Positions 8,509 through 16,850 are shown, counted from the stretch's first letter. The stretch is DNA of 33,548 nucleotides from JAMXLO01 sp046732975 (GCA_046732975.1 JBKPOG010000172.1:1-33548); one strand, 5' to 3'. Notes: generated from the sequence alone by a model not told the origin. Made by a program: numbers and translations.

Positions 8509-9180
8509 CTAAAGAACCTCGACCACCGCGCCTACGACCGCCACGGCAATGGCGAACACGACCAGCGCCAACCATGGTCTGGCAAGCACCGGCCCCTGGG
8601 TGCCCATCGGCAGATACTTTTCCCCCGTGAGCATGGGGCGGACAAGGTCATGCCGCTTCAGTACTGCGTAAGCCAGGATTGCCAGGATATGGAGGACCAC
8701 CGCAATCTGAATCAGTGTGAAGTTGATTGAATGGACGTGCGATAGCCAGTCACTCCACGCCTTGCCGACATAGTTGAACAGCGGCCCCTCGGTGGCACCG
8801 TCATCGTTGGCGCACAGGCCGGTTCCCGCCTGCACCGCGAGCAGCACCAGCATCAGGAGCACCATCCAGCCGCCCGCGGCGTTGTGGCCGATCTCGGTGT
8901 CCGGCTCGCGCCGGTGCAGATGGGCAAGGTGTCGCAGCGCCGCCACCGGGCTCTTAAGGAAGCGTGAGAACCGCGAGGTCTCGCTGCCGATAAAACCCCA
9001 GATGAGCCGAAACAACAGCAGGGCGATGATGCTGTAGCCACTCAGGAAGTGGATCGTCATCCAACCCAGGCTTTCCGACAGCCAGCTCACCCCGATCAGC
9101 ACGACAATCGCCCAGTGGAACAGGCGCGTCGGTGCATCCCAGACACGGATTGGCAGGATCGGTTCGGCCACGGCTGACAT
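8509..9180 (-). CDS. Cytochrome b561-family membrane protein (b-type cytochrome)
   Basis: About 223 residues. The N-terminal 'RVWDAPTRLFHW' followed by four hydrophobic segments (roughly 20-45, 45-65, 105-125, 150-175) and a further C-terminal one is typical of the bacterial cytochrome b/b561 family related to Ni-Fe hydrogenase cytochromes b. Histidines suited to heme ligation are in RLFHW, TIHFLSGY, VHSINF and VVLHILA. It would pass electrons within the inner membrane. No partner dehydrogenase or cytochrome c is adjacent, so the donor and acceptor are unknown. I prefer ATG 9180 over GTG 9186, two codons upstream; neither has a strong ribosome site. Confidence 0.85.
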   Translation of the reverse strand: MSAVAEPILPIRVWDAPTRLFHWAIVVLIGVSWLSESLGWMTIHFLSGYSIIALLLFRLIWGFIGSETSRFSRFLKSPVAALRHLAHLHRREPDTEIGHNAAGGWMVLLMLVLLAVQAGTGLCANDDGATEGPLFNYVGKAWSDWLSHVHSINFTLIQIAVVLHILAILAYAVLKRHDLVRPMLTGEKYLPMGTQGPVLARPWLALVVFAIAVAVVGAVVEVL

Positions 9181-9228
9181 TCTCACAACAGTCGCGCGGG
9201 CGCAGATTGCCGCAACGGCGCCGTGCCG

Positions 9229-9684
9229 TCACCTATGCGCGGGGTTCGATACCGTCAAACCGACCTCATCCATCAGTTCAAGGTAAGGTGCCAGTTCCAC
9301 GGCGAAGCGCGTCAATTCGGTTAGCAGCCCGGTGGCGGTGATCGGTACGCCGATGGACGTCTCGGTTTCCAACCAGATGCGATGATCGGCGAGTAACGCC
9401 ACCCGCCACGTCGGCGGCACGACCCGTTCCAACCAGTGAAGGATACCGAAGCAACGCGGCCGGGCCGACTCGGCACTGCTGCAGGCCGTGCTCTGTACCC
9501 GTGCCAGCTCGGCTTGGAGAGCGAGACGTCCCTCCTCGGAAGTTGCGCGATCGAAGCGCACGCGGATCGGACGCCCATACCAGCGGAAATGGAAGGTAGA
9601 GCCCGCGGCTGGATTAAGCGGGGTCAGCCTTCCTTCGGCATCCACCGAAAATGGACCCAGCTTGAACGGCGCGTCGAACGGCAT
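9229..9684 (-). CDS. Conserved-looking hypothetical protein next to psd
   Basis: 151 residues from the ATG at 9684, which has GGGAG about 8 nt upstream; an upstream ATG at 9738 lacks such a site. I do not recognise the family. The protein has no signal peptide or membrane segment. It opens with 'PFKLGPFSVDAEGRLTPLNP', contains 'FHFRWYGRPIRVRFDR' and ends in an alpha/beta region, 'ELTRFAVELAPYLELMDEVG'. It is divergent from psd with 68 bp between the starts. It lies just upstream of the cytochrome b gene on the same strand (48 bp), so the two may be co-transcribed. Confidence 0.65.
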   Translation of the reverse strand: MPFDAPFKLGPFSVDAEGRLTPLNPAAGSTFHFRWYGRPIRVRFDRATSEEGRLALQAELARVQSTACSSAESARPRCFGILHWLERVVPPTWRVALLADHRIWLETETSIGVPITATGLLTELTRFAVELAPYLELMDEVGLTVSNPAHR

Positions 9685-9752
9685 CTCGGTTGCTCCCAGG
9701 CGACCGGTAGTCTTGCTCCCCCAAGGTGAACCTTCCATAAACCGCGCCGGTT

Positions 9753-10424
9753 ATGTCCCTGGTAGATGACATTGGCCACGTGCTTGCGCCGCCGCACCCC
9801 ACCGGACGCCCGTTCGTCCTCGGCGGCCTTATCGTGGTGATGATCGGCTTGCTACTGGGCGCATGGCTCTCCTGGCTCGGCCTGCTGTTCACCTTGGTCT
9901 GCTTGTTCTTCTTTCGCGACCCAGAGCGTGTGGCGCCGGGCCGCGCCGGGGCTCTGGTTGCGCCAGCCGATGGTCGCGTGGTCTCGGTAACGCCAGCTGT
10001 CCCGCCGGCCGAGCTCGGTCTCGGCACTATACCCCGCTGGCGCGTGTCGATCTTTTTGTCGGTGATCAATGTGCATGTAAATCGCGTGCCGGCCGACGGC
10101 ATCATCACCCGAATCGCCTACCGACACGGCAGCTTCGTCAACGCCAGCCTGGACAAGGCCAGCGATGCGAATGAGCGCAACGCGGTGGCGCTCCGCCTAG
10201 CCGATGGCCGCGAGATCGCCTTCGTACAGATCGCCGGCCTGATCGCTCGCCGGATTGTCTGCGACCTGCGCGAGGGCGACGCGGTGCGCGCCGGCCAGCG
10301 CTTCGGGATCATCCGCTTCGGCAGCCGGACGGACCTCTACCTGCCCGAGACGATCCGGCCGTTGGTCGCCGTGGGCCAGACAATGATCGGCGGCGAGACC
10401 GTGATCGCGGAGCTACCGGCGTGA
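9753..10424 (+). CDS. psd: Phosphatidylserine decarboxylase proenzyme
   Basis: The enzyme converts phosphatidylserine to phosphatidylethanolamine at the inner membrane and uses a pyruvoyl group made by self-cleavage. The 223-residue length, one or two N-terminal hydrophobic segments (~23-53), 'FFRDPERVAPGRAG', 'LVAPADGRVVSV', 'FLSVINVHVNRVPADG' and the cleavage site FGSR near residue 190 (a Gly-Ser bond; Ser becomes the pyruvoyl group) identify the short bacterial Psd class found in alphaproteobacteria. It overlaps pssA by 4 bp, which implies translational coupling with the preceding enzyme of the same pathway. Confidence 0.95.
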   Translation: MSLVDDIGHVLAPPHPTGRPFVLGGLIVVMIGLLLGAWLSWLGLLFTLVCLFFFRDPERVAPGRAGALVAPADGRVVSVTPAVPPAELGLGTIPRWRVSIFLSVINVHVNRVPADGIITRIAYRHGSFVNASLDKASDANERNAVALRLADGREIAFVQIAGLIARRIVCDLREGDAVRAGQRFGIIRFGSRTDLYLPETIRPLVAVGQTMIGGETVIAELPA

Positions 10425-11287
10425 GCGAGGCACCTCGCCCCGACTGGCACGGCGCGCGCGTATCGCCGATCAACCGGATCCGCCGGCTGCGGCCGCGGGC
10501 CCGGCCGCGGTTCAAGGGGCAGTCGTTCAATCGCATCGTTCCCAATCTGCTGACGCTCATTGGCCTGTGCGCTGGTCTGACTGCACTGCGCTTCGCCTAT
10601 GAGGGACGGTTCGGGCCTGCGGCCGTGGCGATCGTGGTGGCCGGTGCCATCGACGGGCTCGACGGTCGGCTGGCGCGGCTGCTGAAGGCCACGTCCCGGT
10701 TCGGCGCCGAGTTGGACAGCCTCGCCGATTTCCTCTGCTTCGGCGTCGCACCGGCATTCATGCTGTTCTGCTGGTCGCTGCAGCGCGCCGGCGGCATTGG
10801 CTACACGCCCTGCCTGATCTTTGCCGTTTGCATGGCGCTACGCCTGGCACGGTTCAATGCCGCACTCGACGGGGCACCAGCCCCTGCCTACACCTATAAC
10901 TTCTTCACCGGCGTTCCCGCCCCGGCAGGCGCAGGCGTGGTGCTGTTTCCATTGTTCCTGGGACTGGAGGCGCGCCAACTCGAGTGGGGCTGGCTGTTAA
11001 GCTTCGCCCAGTTCCCACTGTTCTGTGCATTGGTGTTGGTTGGCACGGCCTTCCTGCTTGTTTCCACGCTCCCGGTCTGGAGCTTCAAGAACTTCAAGGT
11101 GCCGCACGAGTACGTGCTGCCGATGCTGCTGGGAGCCGTCACCTTCGCCGCCGTTCTGGTGGCGGAACCGTGGGCCGCGCTCGCCGCTGGGGGCCTGATC
11201 TACCTCGGCATGCTGCCGTTCAGTGTACGCAGCTTCAAGCGGCTGCGGCGCGAGGCGGAGGACATGCGCGAAGCCGAAATTCCCTGA
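10421..11287 (+). CDS. pssA: CDP-diacylglycerol--serine O-phosphatidyltransferase
   Basis: The enzyme makes phosphatidylserine from CDP-diacylglycerol and serine; Psd then decarboxylates it. The CDP-alcohol phosphatidyltransferase signature D-G-x2-A-R-x8-G-x3-D-x3-D is complete: DGRLARLLKATSRFG followed by AELDSLAD (~80-102). Around it are six to eight hydrophobic helices over 288 residues. The start is GTG at 10421, inside the psd stop (GTGA overlap). An N-terminal basic stretch (~20-32, rich in Arg) is likely cytoplasmic. Together with psd it forms a two-gene phosphatidylethanolamine operon, an arrangement common in alphaproteobacteria. Confidence 0.95.
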   Translation: MSEAPRPDWHGARVSPINRIRRLRPRARPRFKGQSFNRIVPNLLTLIGLCAGLTALRFAYEGRFGPAAVAIVVAGAIDGLDGRLARLLKATSRFGAELDSLADFLCFGVAPAFMLFCWSLQRAGGIGYTPCLIFAVCMALRLARFNAALDGAPAPAYTYNFFTGVPAPAGAGVVLFPLFLGLEARQLEWGWLLSFAQFPLFCALVLVGTAFLLVSTLPVWSFKNFKVPHEYVLPMLLGAVTFAAVLVAEPWAALAAGGLIYLGMLPFSVRSFKRLRREAEDMREAEIP

Positions 11288-11325
11288 CGTCGGTTCGTCA
11301 CCTCGGATCGCCGTGTCGGCGAATA

Positions 11326-12321
11326 TCAGGGGTTGAGCGCTGATGCGAAGCTCGTACGCAGGCCAGCAGCTGACAGGCCACGCGTGATCAGCACAATCCG
11401 GGTGTTCCGTTCAGGCTGCACTGCACGATCAAGATACACGAGCGGGTGCAGCACGTGATGCACGCCCTGCAGCACGATTGGCTGCGTCTGCCCTTCAAGC
11501 CAGACAATCCCCTTCAGCCGCAGTATTGCACCGCCACGTAGCGACAGCACCGATTCCAGCCAGTGTTGTAATGACGGCCACGCGATCGGCGCGTCATGAC
11601 GGAGCACCACCGAACCGATCTGTTCGCCGTGGCGAAACGGCAGATGCTGATGGCCATGGCTGTCGAGCGGTCGCAGCCACTCTTCCAGCCGATCGTTATC
11701 TGGTCCCAGGTCGAACACGTCCGCCGCATCGACCGCGCCGGCAACGACATGCCGCAGGGGCGCCGTTGCGTTCAGGGTGGCGACGCGCTTCTCCGCCTCG
11801 GCGATCTGTTCGGGGCTCGCGAGGTCGATCTTAGTGAGCAGGATGCGATCGGCCATCGCCACCTGTCGTCGCGCCTCTGACTGACGTTCGAGCTGCATCG
11901 GCCCATGCAGCGCATCCACCGTAGTGACGACGCCATCGAGGCGGCAGGCATAGCGGGCATCTGGCTCGGCCAGCAGCGCGTGAACGACCGGAGCTGGGTC
12001 GGCAAGTCCGGTGGTTTCGATCGCGATGCGACGGAACGGCGGAATTTCGCCTGCCTCGCGTCGCTGCCACAGCACGTCCAGCGTATCGGCAATGTCGCCG
12101 CGGACGGTGCAGCAGATGCAGCCGTTCTTCAGCAGCACCGCATCCTCGATTGCTTGCTCGATCAGCAGGTGATCGAGACCGACGGCGCCGAACTCGTTGA
12201 CGATCACCACGGTATCGGCGAGCGAGGGCTGGCGCAGCAACTGGTTCAGCACAGTGGTCTTGCCGCTGCCCAGGAACCCGGTGAGTATCGTCACCGGCAC
12301 AGTGTTCGCTGCGTCGTTCAT
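11326..12321 (-). CDS. COG0523 / CobW-type P-loop GTPase (metal insertion protein)
   Basis: 331 residues from ATG 12321; an in-frame ATG at 12333 is also possible. Family marks are GFLGSGKTT (P-loop, ~14-22), VNEFGAVGLDH (~41-51), the metal-binding GCxCC in NGCICCTVRGD (~66-76), 'IETTGLADPAPV' and ILLTKIDLAS (G4). It has a C-terminal CobW_C domain. Known relatives (YeiR, ZigA, ZNG1, CobW, nitrile hydratase activators) load or traffic zinc or cobalt, using GTP hydrolysis. Which metal and which client apply here is unknown. The divergent LVIVD propeller, only 27 bp away and His-rich, is an attractive client (inference). I saw no Zur box. Confidence 0.9.
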   Translation of the reverse strand: MNDAANTVPVTILTGFLGSGKTTVLNQLLRQPSLADTVVIVNEFGAVGLDHLLIEQAIEDAVLLKNGCICCTVRGDIADTLDVLWQRREAGEIPPFRRIAIETTGLADPAPVVHALLAEPDARYACRLDGVVTTVDALHGPMQLERQSEARRQVAMADRILLTKIDLASPEQIAEAEKRVATLNATAPLRHVVAGAVDAADVFDLGPDNDRLEEWLRPLDSHGHQHLPFRHGEQIGSVVLRHDAPIAWPSLQHWLESVLSLRGGAILRLKGIVWLEGQTQPIVLQGVHHVLHPLVYLDRAVQPERNTRIVLITRGLSAAGLRTSFASALNP

Positions 12322-12348
12322 CGCGCGCAGCATCGGGGAGGAAGCGAC

Positions 12349-13557
12349 ATGGCGCAACCGGAAGCCCACAATTTCCGTCTGATCTCACACGACACCATGC
12401 GCGGCTTCGGCAATGTCGGCGAGGGCATCAGCCTGCAACTGGCGCCTTGCGGGCGTCGCATCATGTGGATGGCGCACGAATGCGCGCCGAAGAATTTCAC
12501 CGCCGTCGACGTCACTGACCCGATCAAGCCGCGGGTGATCGCACAGACCGATCTGCCGCATCGCAACGTGCGTTCCAACTCGCTGGAGATCTGCGACAAT
12601 ATTATGGCCGTCGCCTACCAGACCGGCACCCACGGTGCGATACCAGCGGGGATCGAGCTGTTCGACATTTCTAAGCCCGAGGAGCCGCGCAGCATCAGCT
12701 TCATCGATCGGTCCGGCCCACGGTCGCGCGGCGTACACCAGCTGTGGTTCATCGACGGCAAGACGATTCACTGCTCCAGCGGTGCGGCGGATTTCATGCC
12801 GCGCAACCTCAAGGACGACCAGTGCTACACGGCGTTCGACGTCGGCGATCCGGCGAAGCCGCGCGAGCTGGGGCGCTGGTGGTATCCGGGAACCGAGGAA
12901 CGCGACGAGGCCCCGCCGGTGCCGCGGCATCCGAAGTTCGACACCGGCTGGCGGGCGCACAATACAAATGTATATCCGGAGCGGCCGGATCGCGCCTATG
13001 TCGGCTATATCGACGGCGGGGCCTGTGTGCTGGATATATCGGATATCGGCAAGCCGAAGCTGGTGGGGCACTGGAACCCGCATCCGCCTTTCCCTGGCTT
13101 TACCCATACCGTGATGCCGCTATTCGATCGCGACCTGCTGGTGGTGAGCGACGAGTGTGTCCGGACTGAAGGTGCCGACTGGCCGAAGCTGGTATGGCTG
13201 CTGGACGCACGGCGCGAGGACAATCTGATCTCTGTATCCACACTGCCGCTGCCGCCGATGGAGGACTATGCGATCGGAGGCCGCTACGGCGCGCACAATC
13301 TGTGGGAGAACCGGTCGGGGCCGGCGTACCAGTCGAGCACGCTGGTGTTCGGTACGTATTTTGGCGGCGGCCTACGCGTGCACGATATCACCGAGCCCCT
13401 GCAACCGAAGGAGGTCGCGTCGTTCATTCCCGACCCTCCGGAGGGATCGCCGATGAAGGCGGCGATGATCAACGACGTGTATGTCGACGAGAACCGACTG
13501 GTCTATGCAGTGGATCGGTTTGCCGGCGGGCTGTACGTGTTGGAGATGACCGTGTGA
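12349..13557 (+). CDS. LVIVD-repeat beta-propeller protein
   Basis: 402 residues from ATG 12349, preceded by GGGGAGGAAGCGAC; longer in-frame extensions overlap the GTPase gene and are not credible. Repeats of about 45-60 residues with 'AVDVTDPIKPRVIAQ', 'LFDISKPEEPRSISF', 'AFDVGDPAKPRELGRW', 'VLDISDIGKPKLVGHW' and 'VHDITEPLQPKEVASF' show the LVIVD propeller pattern. A His sits at an equivalent place in several blades: MAHECAP, GVHQLWF, RAHNTNV, FTHTVMP and GAHNLWE. Such residues would line the central funnel and could bind metal. No signal peptide is visible, so the protein looks cytoplasmic. No enzymatic role is established for the family. Confidence 0.85.
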   Translation: MAQPEAHNFRLISHDTMRGFGNVGEGISLQLAPCGRRIMWMAHECAPKNFTAVDVTDPIKPRVIAQTDLPHRNVRSNSLEICDNIMAVAYQTGTHGAIPAGIELFDISKPEEPRSISFIDRSGPRSRGVHQLWFIDGKTIHCSSGAADFMPRNLKDDQCYTAFDVGDPAKPRELGRWWYPGTEERDEAPPVPRHPKFDTGWRAHNTNVYPERPDRAYVGYIDGGACVLDISDIGKPKLVGHWNPHPPFPGFTHTVMPLFDRDLLVVSDECVRTEGADWPKLVWLLDARREDNLISVSTLPLPPMEDYAIGGRYGAHNLWENRSGPAYQSSTLVFGTYFGGGLRVHDITEPLQPKEVASFIPDPPEGSPMKAAMINDVYVDENRLVYAVDRFAGGLYVLEMTV

Positions 13558-13577
13558 CCTGCAGGACGTCCCACATC

Positions 13578-14276
13578 TCACTGGATGGCGGCAACCAGAA
13601 CAGGATCTGAGCGATAGAGATCAGGGAACACGAGCTGCAGTTTCCTGATCTTCGGCAGATCGTTATAGACGATATAGGCATTGCCCGGATGGCGGGTCAG
13701 GAAGTCCTGATGGTAGGCTTCCGCGGAATAGAACTCGCGTCCGGGCTCGGTCGTCGTCACCACTGGGGCATGGAATACATGCGCTTGGTTGAGCTGGGCG
13801 ATATAGGCCTTCGCGATGTCAGCCTGTTCCTGAGTCATTGGAAAGATCGTTGAGCGATACTGTGGGCCGCGGTCCGGTCCCTGGTAGTTGAGCTGCGTCG
13901 GGTCATGCGCCACCGAGAAGTAGATTTGCAGGATGCGGCCATAGCTGATGCGGCGCGGATCGAATGTGATCCGAACGGATTCCGCGTGACCGGTCGCACC
14001 CGTGCCGACTTTCTCATAGTGCGCAGTCGCTGCGTCCCCGCCCGCATAACCGGAAACCGCGCTGGTGACACCAGCCACGTGCTGAAACACGCCCTGCACT
14101 CCCCAGAAGCATCCGCCGGCGAGCACCGCCACTTCGGTCGTGGCCGTGGCGTTGGCTTCGTCCGTTACCGGCGGCGGCACGACAGCGGCTGTCTCGGCAT
14201 CCGAGCGTGACATCACGGCAAGCGCTGCAATGATCAGCAGCGCTGCACCGACAACAACGGGGATCAGGCGGCGCAT
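13578..14276 (-). CDS. msrA: Peptide-methionine (S)-S-oxide reductase, membrane-anchored or periplasmic
   Basis: The enzyme repairs methionine-S-sulfoxide. The active-site motif GGCFWG is at residues ~54-59 (catalytic Cys56), followed by 'GVTSAVSGYAGG', 'GTGATGHAESVRITFDP', 'FFSVAHDPTQLNYQGPDRG'-type sequence and 'EFYSAEAYHQDF'. The N-terminus 'RRLIPVVVGAALLIIAALAV' is a signal anchor or signal peptide without a lipobox, so the enzyme should act in the periplasm. Cys56 is the only cysteine, so no recycling Cys is present, and reduction may need an external thiol. It overlaps the small upstream ORF by 13 bp. It is convergent with the LVIVD gene, 20 bp apart. Confidence 0.92.
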   Translation of the reverse strand: MRRLIPVVVGAALLIIAALAVMSRSDAETAAVVPPPVTDEANATATTEVAVLAGGCFWGVQGVFQHVAGVTSAVSGYAGGDAATAHYEKVGTGATGHAESVRITFDPRRISYGRILQIYFSVAHDPTQLNYQGPDRGPQYRSTIFPMTQEQADIAKAYIAQLNQAHVFHAPVVTTTEPGREFYSAEAYHQDFLTRHPGNAYIVYNDLPKIRKLQLVFPDLYRSDPVLVAAIQ

Positions 14277-14413
14277 GACGCGATCGCCTGCATCTTGCGC
14301 ATCAGCACCACCTTCTCCGCCGAGCGGCCGAAGACCGCGCGCTCCATGGCGAGATGATCGAGTTCGCCACCAACTGTGCGTTGAATTCCGGCGATGGTCG
14401 GATCGGTCGGCAT
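14264..14413 (-). CDS. Possible 49-residue protein upstream of msrA
   Basis: The short ORF starts at ATG 14413 with AAAGGAG about 11 nt upstream, and its stop overlaps the msrA start by 13 bp, as in translational coupling. The product is hydrophilic, with 'GIQRTVGGELDHLAMERAVF' at its centre, and resembles no family I know. The frame is open further upstream, but that part is Cys- and Arg-rich and looks non-coding. The evidence is position and ribosome site only. Confidence 0.4.
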   Translation of the reverse strand: MPTDPTIAGIQRTVGGELDHLAMERAVFGRSAEKVVLMRKMQAIASCAA

Positions 14414-14543
14414 GCGGCTGGCGCTCCTTTGGTGCCGCGTGGCACCTGGATCAGTGTAGCACCCCGACGTTCCCATGTCCCGCGAGCGCCGACACAGCCT
14501 GAGTTCGGGCGATTGTAGATTGATACAGTTCGAGGGCAGGTCG

Positions 14544-15176
14544 TTAAGCGCTCTTGCGCCGCCACAGACGGCGAGCACCCAACAGCAGCAGGCCAACGAT
14601 CGCGACGCCGGGCAGCGCGAAGTCGCCAACATCGTCCATTTCAAGCGGCAGCAGCAGATCAGCCAACAGCACTGCGGCGGTGCCTGGAAGGATATGGAGC
14701 GGCGCCCAGATGATGGCGGACGTGACGTTTGCAGTGTAGAAGGCCATCGGGCGCATACCGAACATGCCAGCCACGACGGGCACCACTGCCCGAAGGCCCG
14801 GCAGGAAGCGCGCCGTCATCACGCCAAGCATTCCCCAGCGGCCGAAGAACGCGGTGCCCTGCCTGAGCAGGCCAGGCCGCTTGGCGAAAGGCCAGCCGAC
14901 GAGCAGCCGCTCTCGGTAGCGGTGCCCGATCCAGTAGGACAGCCCGTCGCCAACCACCGCGCCCGCTATTGCTGCTACGATAACGCCACCGAGTGAGACG
15001 TGCCCGATGCCGGCCGCCGCACCGATCGCGATCAGGATCGGCGAGCCGGGCACAAGCGCTCCAATCAGAACAATCGCTTCGGACGCCGAAATCAGAAACG
15101 CCGCTGCCCAGGTCAGCGCAGGGTTTGCTTCGATCCAAGCCACAGCCATCGCGATGATGGCTGTCATGCTATGCAT
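14544..15176 (-). CDS. DedA/SNARE-associated family membrane protein
   Basis: 210 residues from ATG 15176; a TTG at 15203 would add nine residues. It has the DedA pattern: a hydrophobic N-terminal helix, the re-entrant 'SEAIVLIGALVPGSPILIAIG' region (~31-51, E and P conserved), 'GAVVGDGLSYWIGHRYRERLL' (~74-95), 'FGRWGMLGVMTARFLPGLRAVVPVVAG' with the key Arg residues (~111-138), and further C-terminal helices. DedA proteins are now thought to move undecaprenyl phosphate or other lipids across the inner membrane and to affect antibiotic and pH tolerance. The specific lipid is not known here. Confidence 0.9.
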   Translation of the reverse strand: MHSMTAIIAMAVAWIEANPALTWAAAFLISASEAIVLIGALVPGSPILIAIGAAAGIGHVSLGGVIVAAIAGAVVGDGLSYWIGHRYRERLLVGWPFAKRPGLLRQGTAFFGRWGMLGVMTARFLPGLRAVVPVVAGMFGMRPMAFYTANVTSAIIWAPLHILPGTAAVLLADLLLPLEMDDVGDFALPGVAIVGLLLLGARRLWRRKSA

Positions 15177-15265
15177 GACCGGCCCACTCGATTGACGCAG
15201 CAAGACGCACTATTCGGCCATCCCGAAGACGCAACCTTCCCCTAAGCCCGACGCTGTGTGTGACT

Positions 15266-15280
15266 GAACAGGTTCTGTTC
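15266..15280. promoter_or_regulatory. Short perfect palindrome GAACAG-GTT-CTGTTC in the dedA upstream region
   Basis: Two 6-bp arms with a 3-bp spacer lie 90 bp upstream of the DedA start and 77 bp past the end of the M81 gene. It could be an operator or a small hairpin. It does not have the GTTC-N7-GTTC spacing of the alphaproteobacterial LexA box. Confidence 0.3.
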
Positions 15281-15356
15281 CTGATCGGCAATTGACTGAT
15301 TGGCTTACAGCGGCGCGCGGTTACCTCATCGTCGCCAGCCGTCACGCATATCAATC

Positions 15357-16850
15357 CTACTGCATATCGGGGTCGAGTGGAAACACCGGACGGCGCACCT
15401 TGCGGAACGTCAATTGACTATAGTCGGATGTGCACACGCCCACGCCGGCACACTCGACGATTTCTCGCGCGATCTTGCCGAGGTCGGCACGCCAGTGTAC
15501 CCGGCTCTTGATCGCCACGTATTTCTTGCGCGAGGGATCAATCCCCAGTACCTGCAGCATTTCCTGTGCGGTCGGTTCGATGTGGCGGCTCAGCAGCACG
15601 ATCTGCACGCGGCCGGTGTCCAGCACGACCGTGCGCCCCATATACACCTGTAGCCCTGGCGTCAGTCCGCCCTTCAGGCGAAACGCGCCCGAGGAAATCG
15701 TCTGCACCACGCCGGTCACGTTCAGCGGTGAACTGGCCACCGGCAGTTGCGGCATCGGCAACTTGGCGCCGATCGATAGCGTAACCGTTGCACCGACACC
15801 CGCCTCGACTGCCTGCCGTACCGCATCCGGATCGTAGATGCCAAAGAATACCACATCGTCGAGTTCCTGGCGGATGATCTCGCGCAGCGTGTCCGTGGTA
15901 TCCATCGTCCCGCCGCTGGCGCAGTTGTCGTAGTGATCCAGCAGCACCACGGGCAACTGCCCTGACGCACCCAGGCCCCTGGCGCGGCTCACCGATGCCT
16001 CCAATGGCTCGATCTCGAACATGAAATCGCGCCGCGCCTGCCAGGCGGCGCTGATCAGTTCGTCCACCATCGCCCGCGCGTCTGCCGGATCGTTGTCGGT
16101 CACCACCACGGCCGATAGTCCCGCCATTTCGACGTCGGCGTGCGGAAAGCCGACGAAGAGGCTGGCGGCCAATGCACGCCCGCTCGCCTCCCACGCTGCG
16201 CACATCGCCTGCAGGTCCTTGTTCGGCGCGCGATGGGTGCCCTGCGCCATCACATGCGGCAGCATCGGCGCCGACCGCCAGGCGGGGGTCGGTCGCACCT
16301 CGCCCCGCATCACGCGCAACAGCGCCCGCGCCGCGCGCTCCGCCGTCTGTCGCTGGTCGATATGCGGATAGGTCTGATAGCCGGTGACCACCTGCGCGTT
16401 GCCAACCATCGCATCGAAAACATTGGCGTGCATGTCATACGCCACACAGAGCGGCGTGGTCTTATCGATGGCGCGGATGCGGCGCAGCAGTTCGCCTTCG
16501 CCATCGTCGAAGCGATCGGTGACCATGGCGCCGTGCAGATCGAGCCACAGCGCATCGAACCCGCCCTTCGCCACCTCATCGGTGATCATGCGGCAGAACG
16601 TCTCGTAGGCTTCACTCTCCACCGGCCCGCTAGGCGGCGCGGTGGCGCATACCGGCACCACCACCTCCGCCCCGACCTCGTCTGCCACCGCCAGATAGCC
16701 GCCCATGCAGGTTCCGGTGCCGCGATAGAAGTCGATTGCGGTCTGACCGCTCAGCAGCGTGGTGCCATCGCGACAAAAGCGCTCCAGCTTGGTTGGCACC
16801 GGCGAGAAGGTGTTGGTCTCGTGCGACATCGTCGCCAGCAGCAGCCGCAT
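15357..16850 (-). CDS. M81 family metallopeptidase (MlrC-like)
   Basis: 497 residues, starting at ATG 16850 behind GGGGGGA. The N-terminus RLLLATMSHETNTFSP carries the conserved H-E-x-N metal-site region. 'DALWLDLHGAMV' (~99-110), 'AYDMHANV' (~136-143) and 'GYQTYPHIDQRQTAERAA' (~157-174) supply further His and Asp ligands. 'VLLDHYDNCASGGTMDTTD' (~299-317) opens the MlrC C-terminal domain. The namesake MlrC cleaves linearised microcystin peptides in Sphingomonas. Most homologues are of unknown substrate and are found beside transporters in many soil proteobacteria. The neighbours here (LLM oxidoreductases, an MFS carrier) would suit breakdown of a small peptide-like compound, but that is inference. 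Confidence 0.88.
   Translation of the reverse strand: MRLLLATMSHETNTFSPVPTKLERFCRDGTTLLSGQTAIDFYRGTGTCMGGYLAVADEVGAEVVVPVCATAPPSGPVESEAYETFCRMITDEVAKGGFDALWLDLHGAMVTDRFDDGEGELLRRIRAIDKTTPLCVAYDMHANVFDAMVGNAQVVTGYQTYPHIDQRQTAERAARALLRVMRGEVRPTPAWRSAPMLPHVMAQGTHRAPNKDLQAMCAAWEASGRALAASLFVGFPHADVEMAGLSAVVVTDNDPADARAMVDELISAAWQARRDFMFEIEPLEASVSRARGLGASGQLPVVLLDHYDNCASGGTMDTTDTLREIIRQELDDVVFFGIYDPDAVRQAVEAGVGATVTLSIGAKLPMPQLPVASSPLNVTGVVQTISSGAFRLKGGLTPGLQVYMGRTVVLDTGRVQIVLLSRHIEPTAQEMLQVLGIDPSRKKYVAIKSRVHWRADLGKIAREIVECAGVGVCTSDYSQLTFRKVRRPVFPLDPDMQ

Noticed and set aside
9240..9260. GGTTCGATACC resembling a tRNA T-arm
   Set aside because: There is no pairing stem, acceptor arm or D-arm around it, and it lies at the end of a coding region.
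15266..15280. LexA (SOS) box near the DedA gene
   Set aside because: The arms are separated by 3 bp, whereas the alphaproteobacterial box is GTTC-N7-GTTC. It is kept only as an unassigned palindrome.
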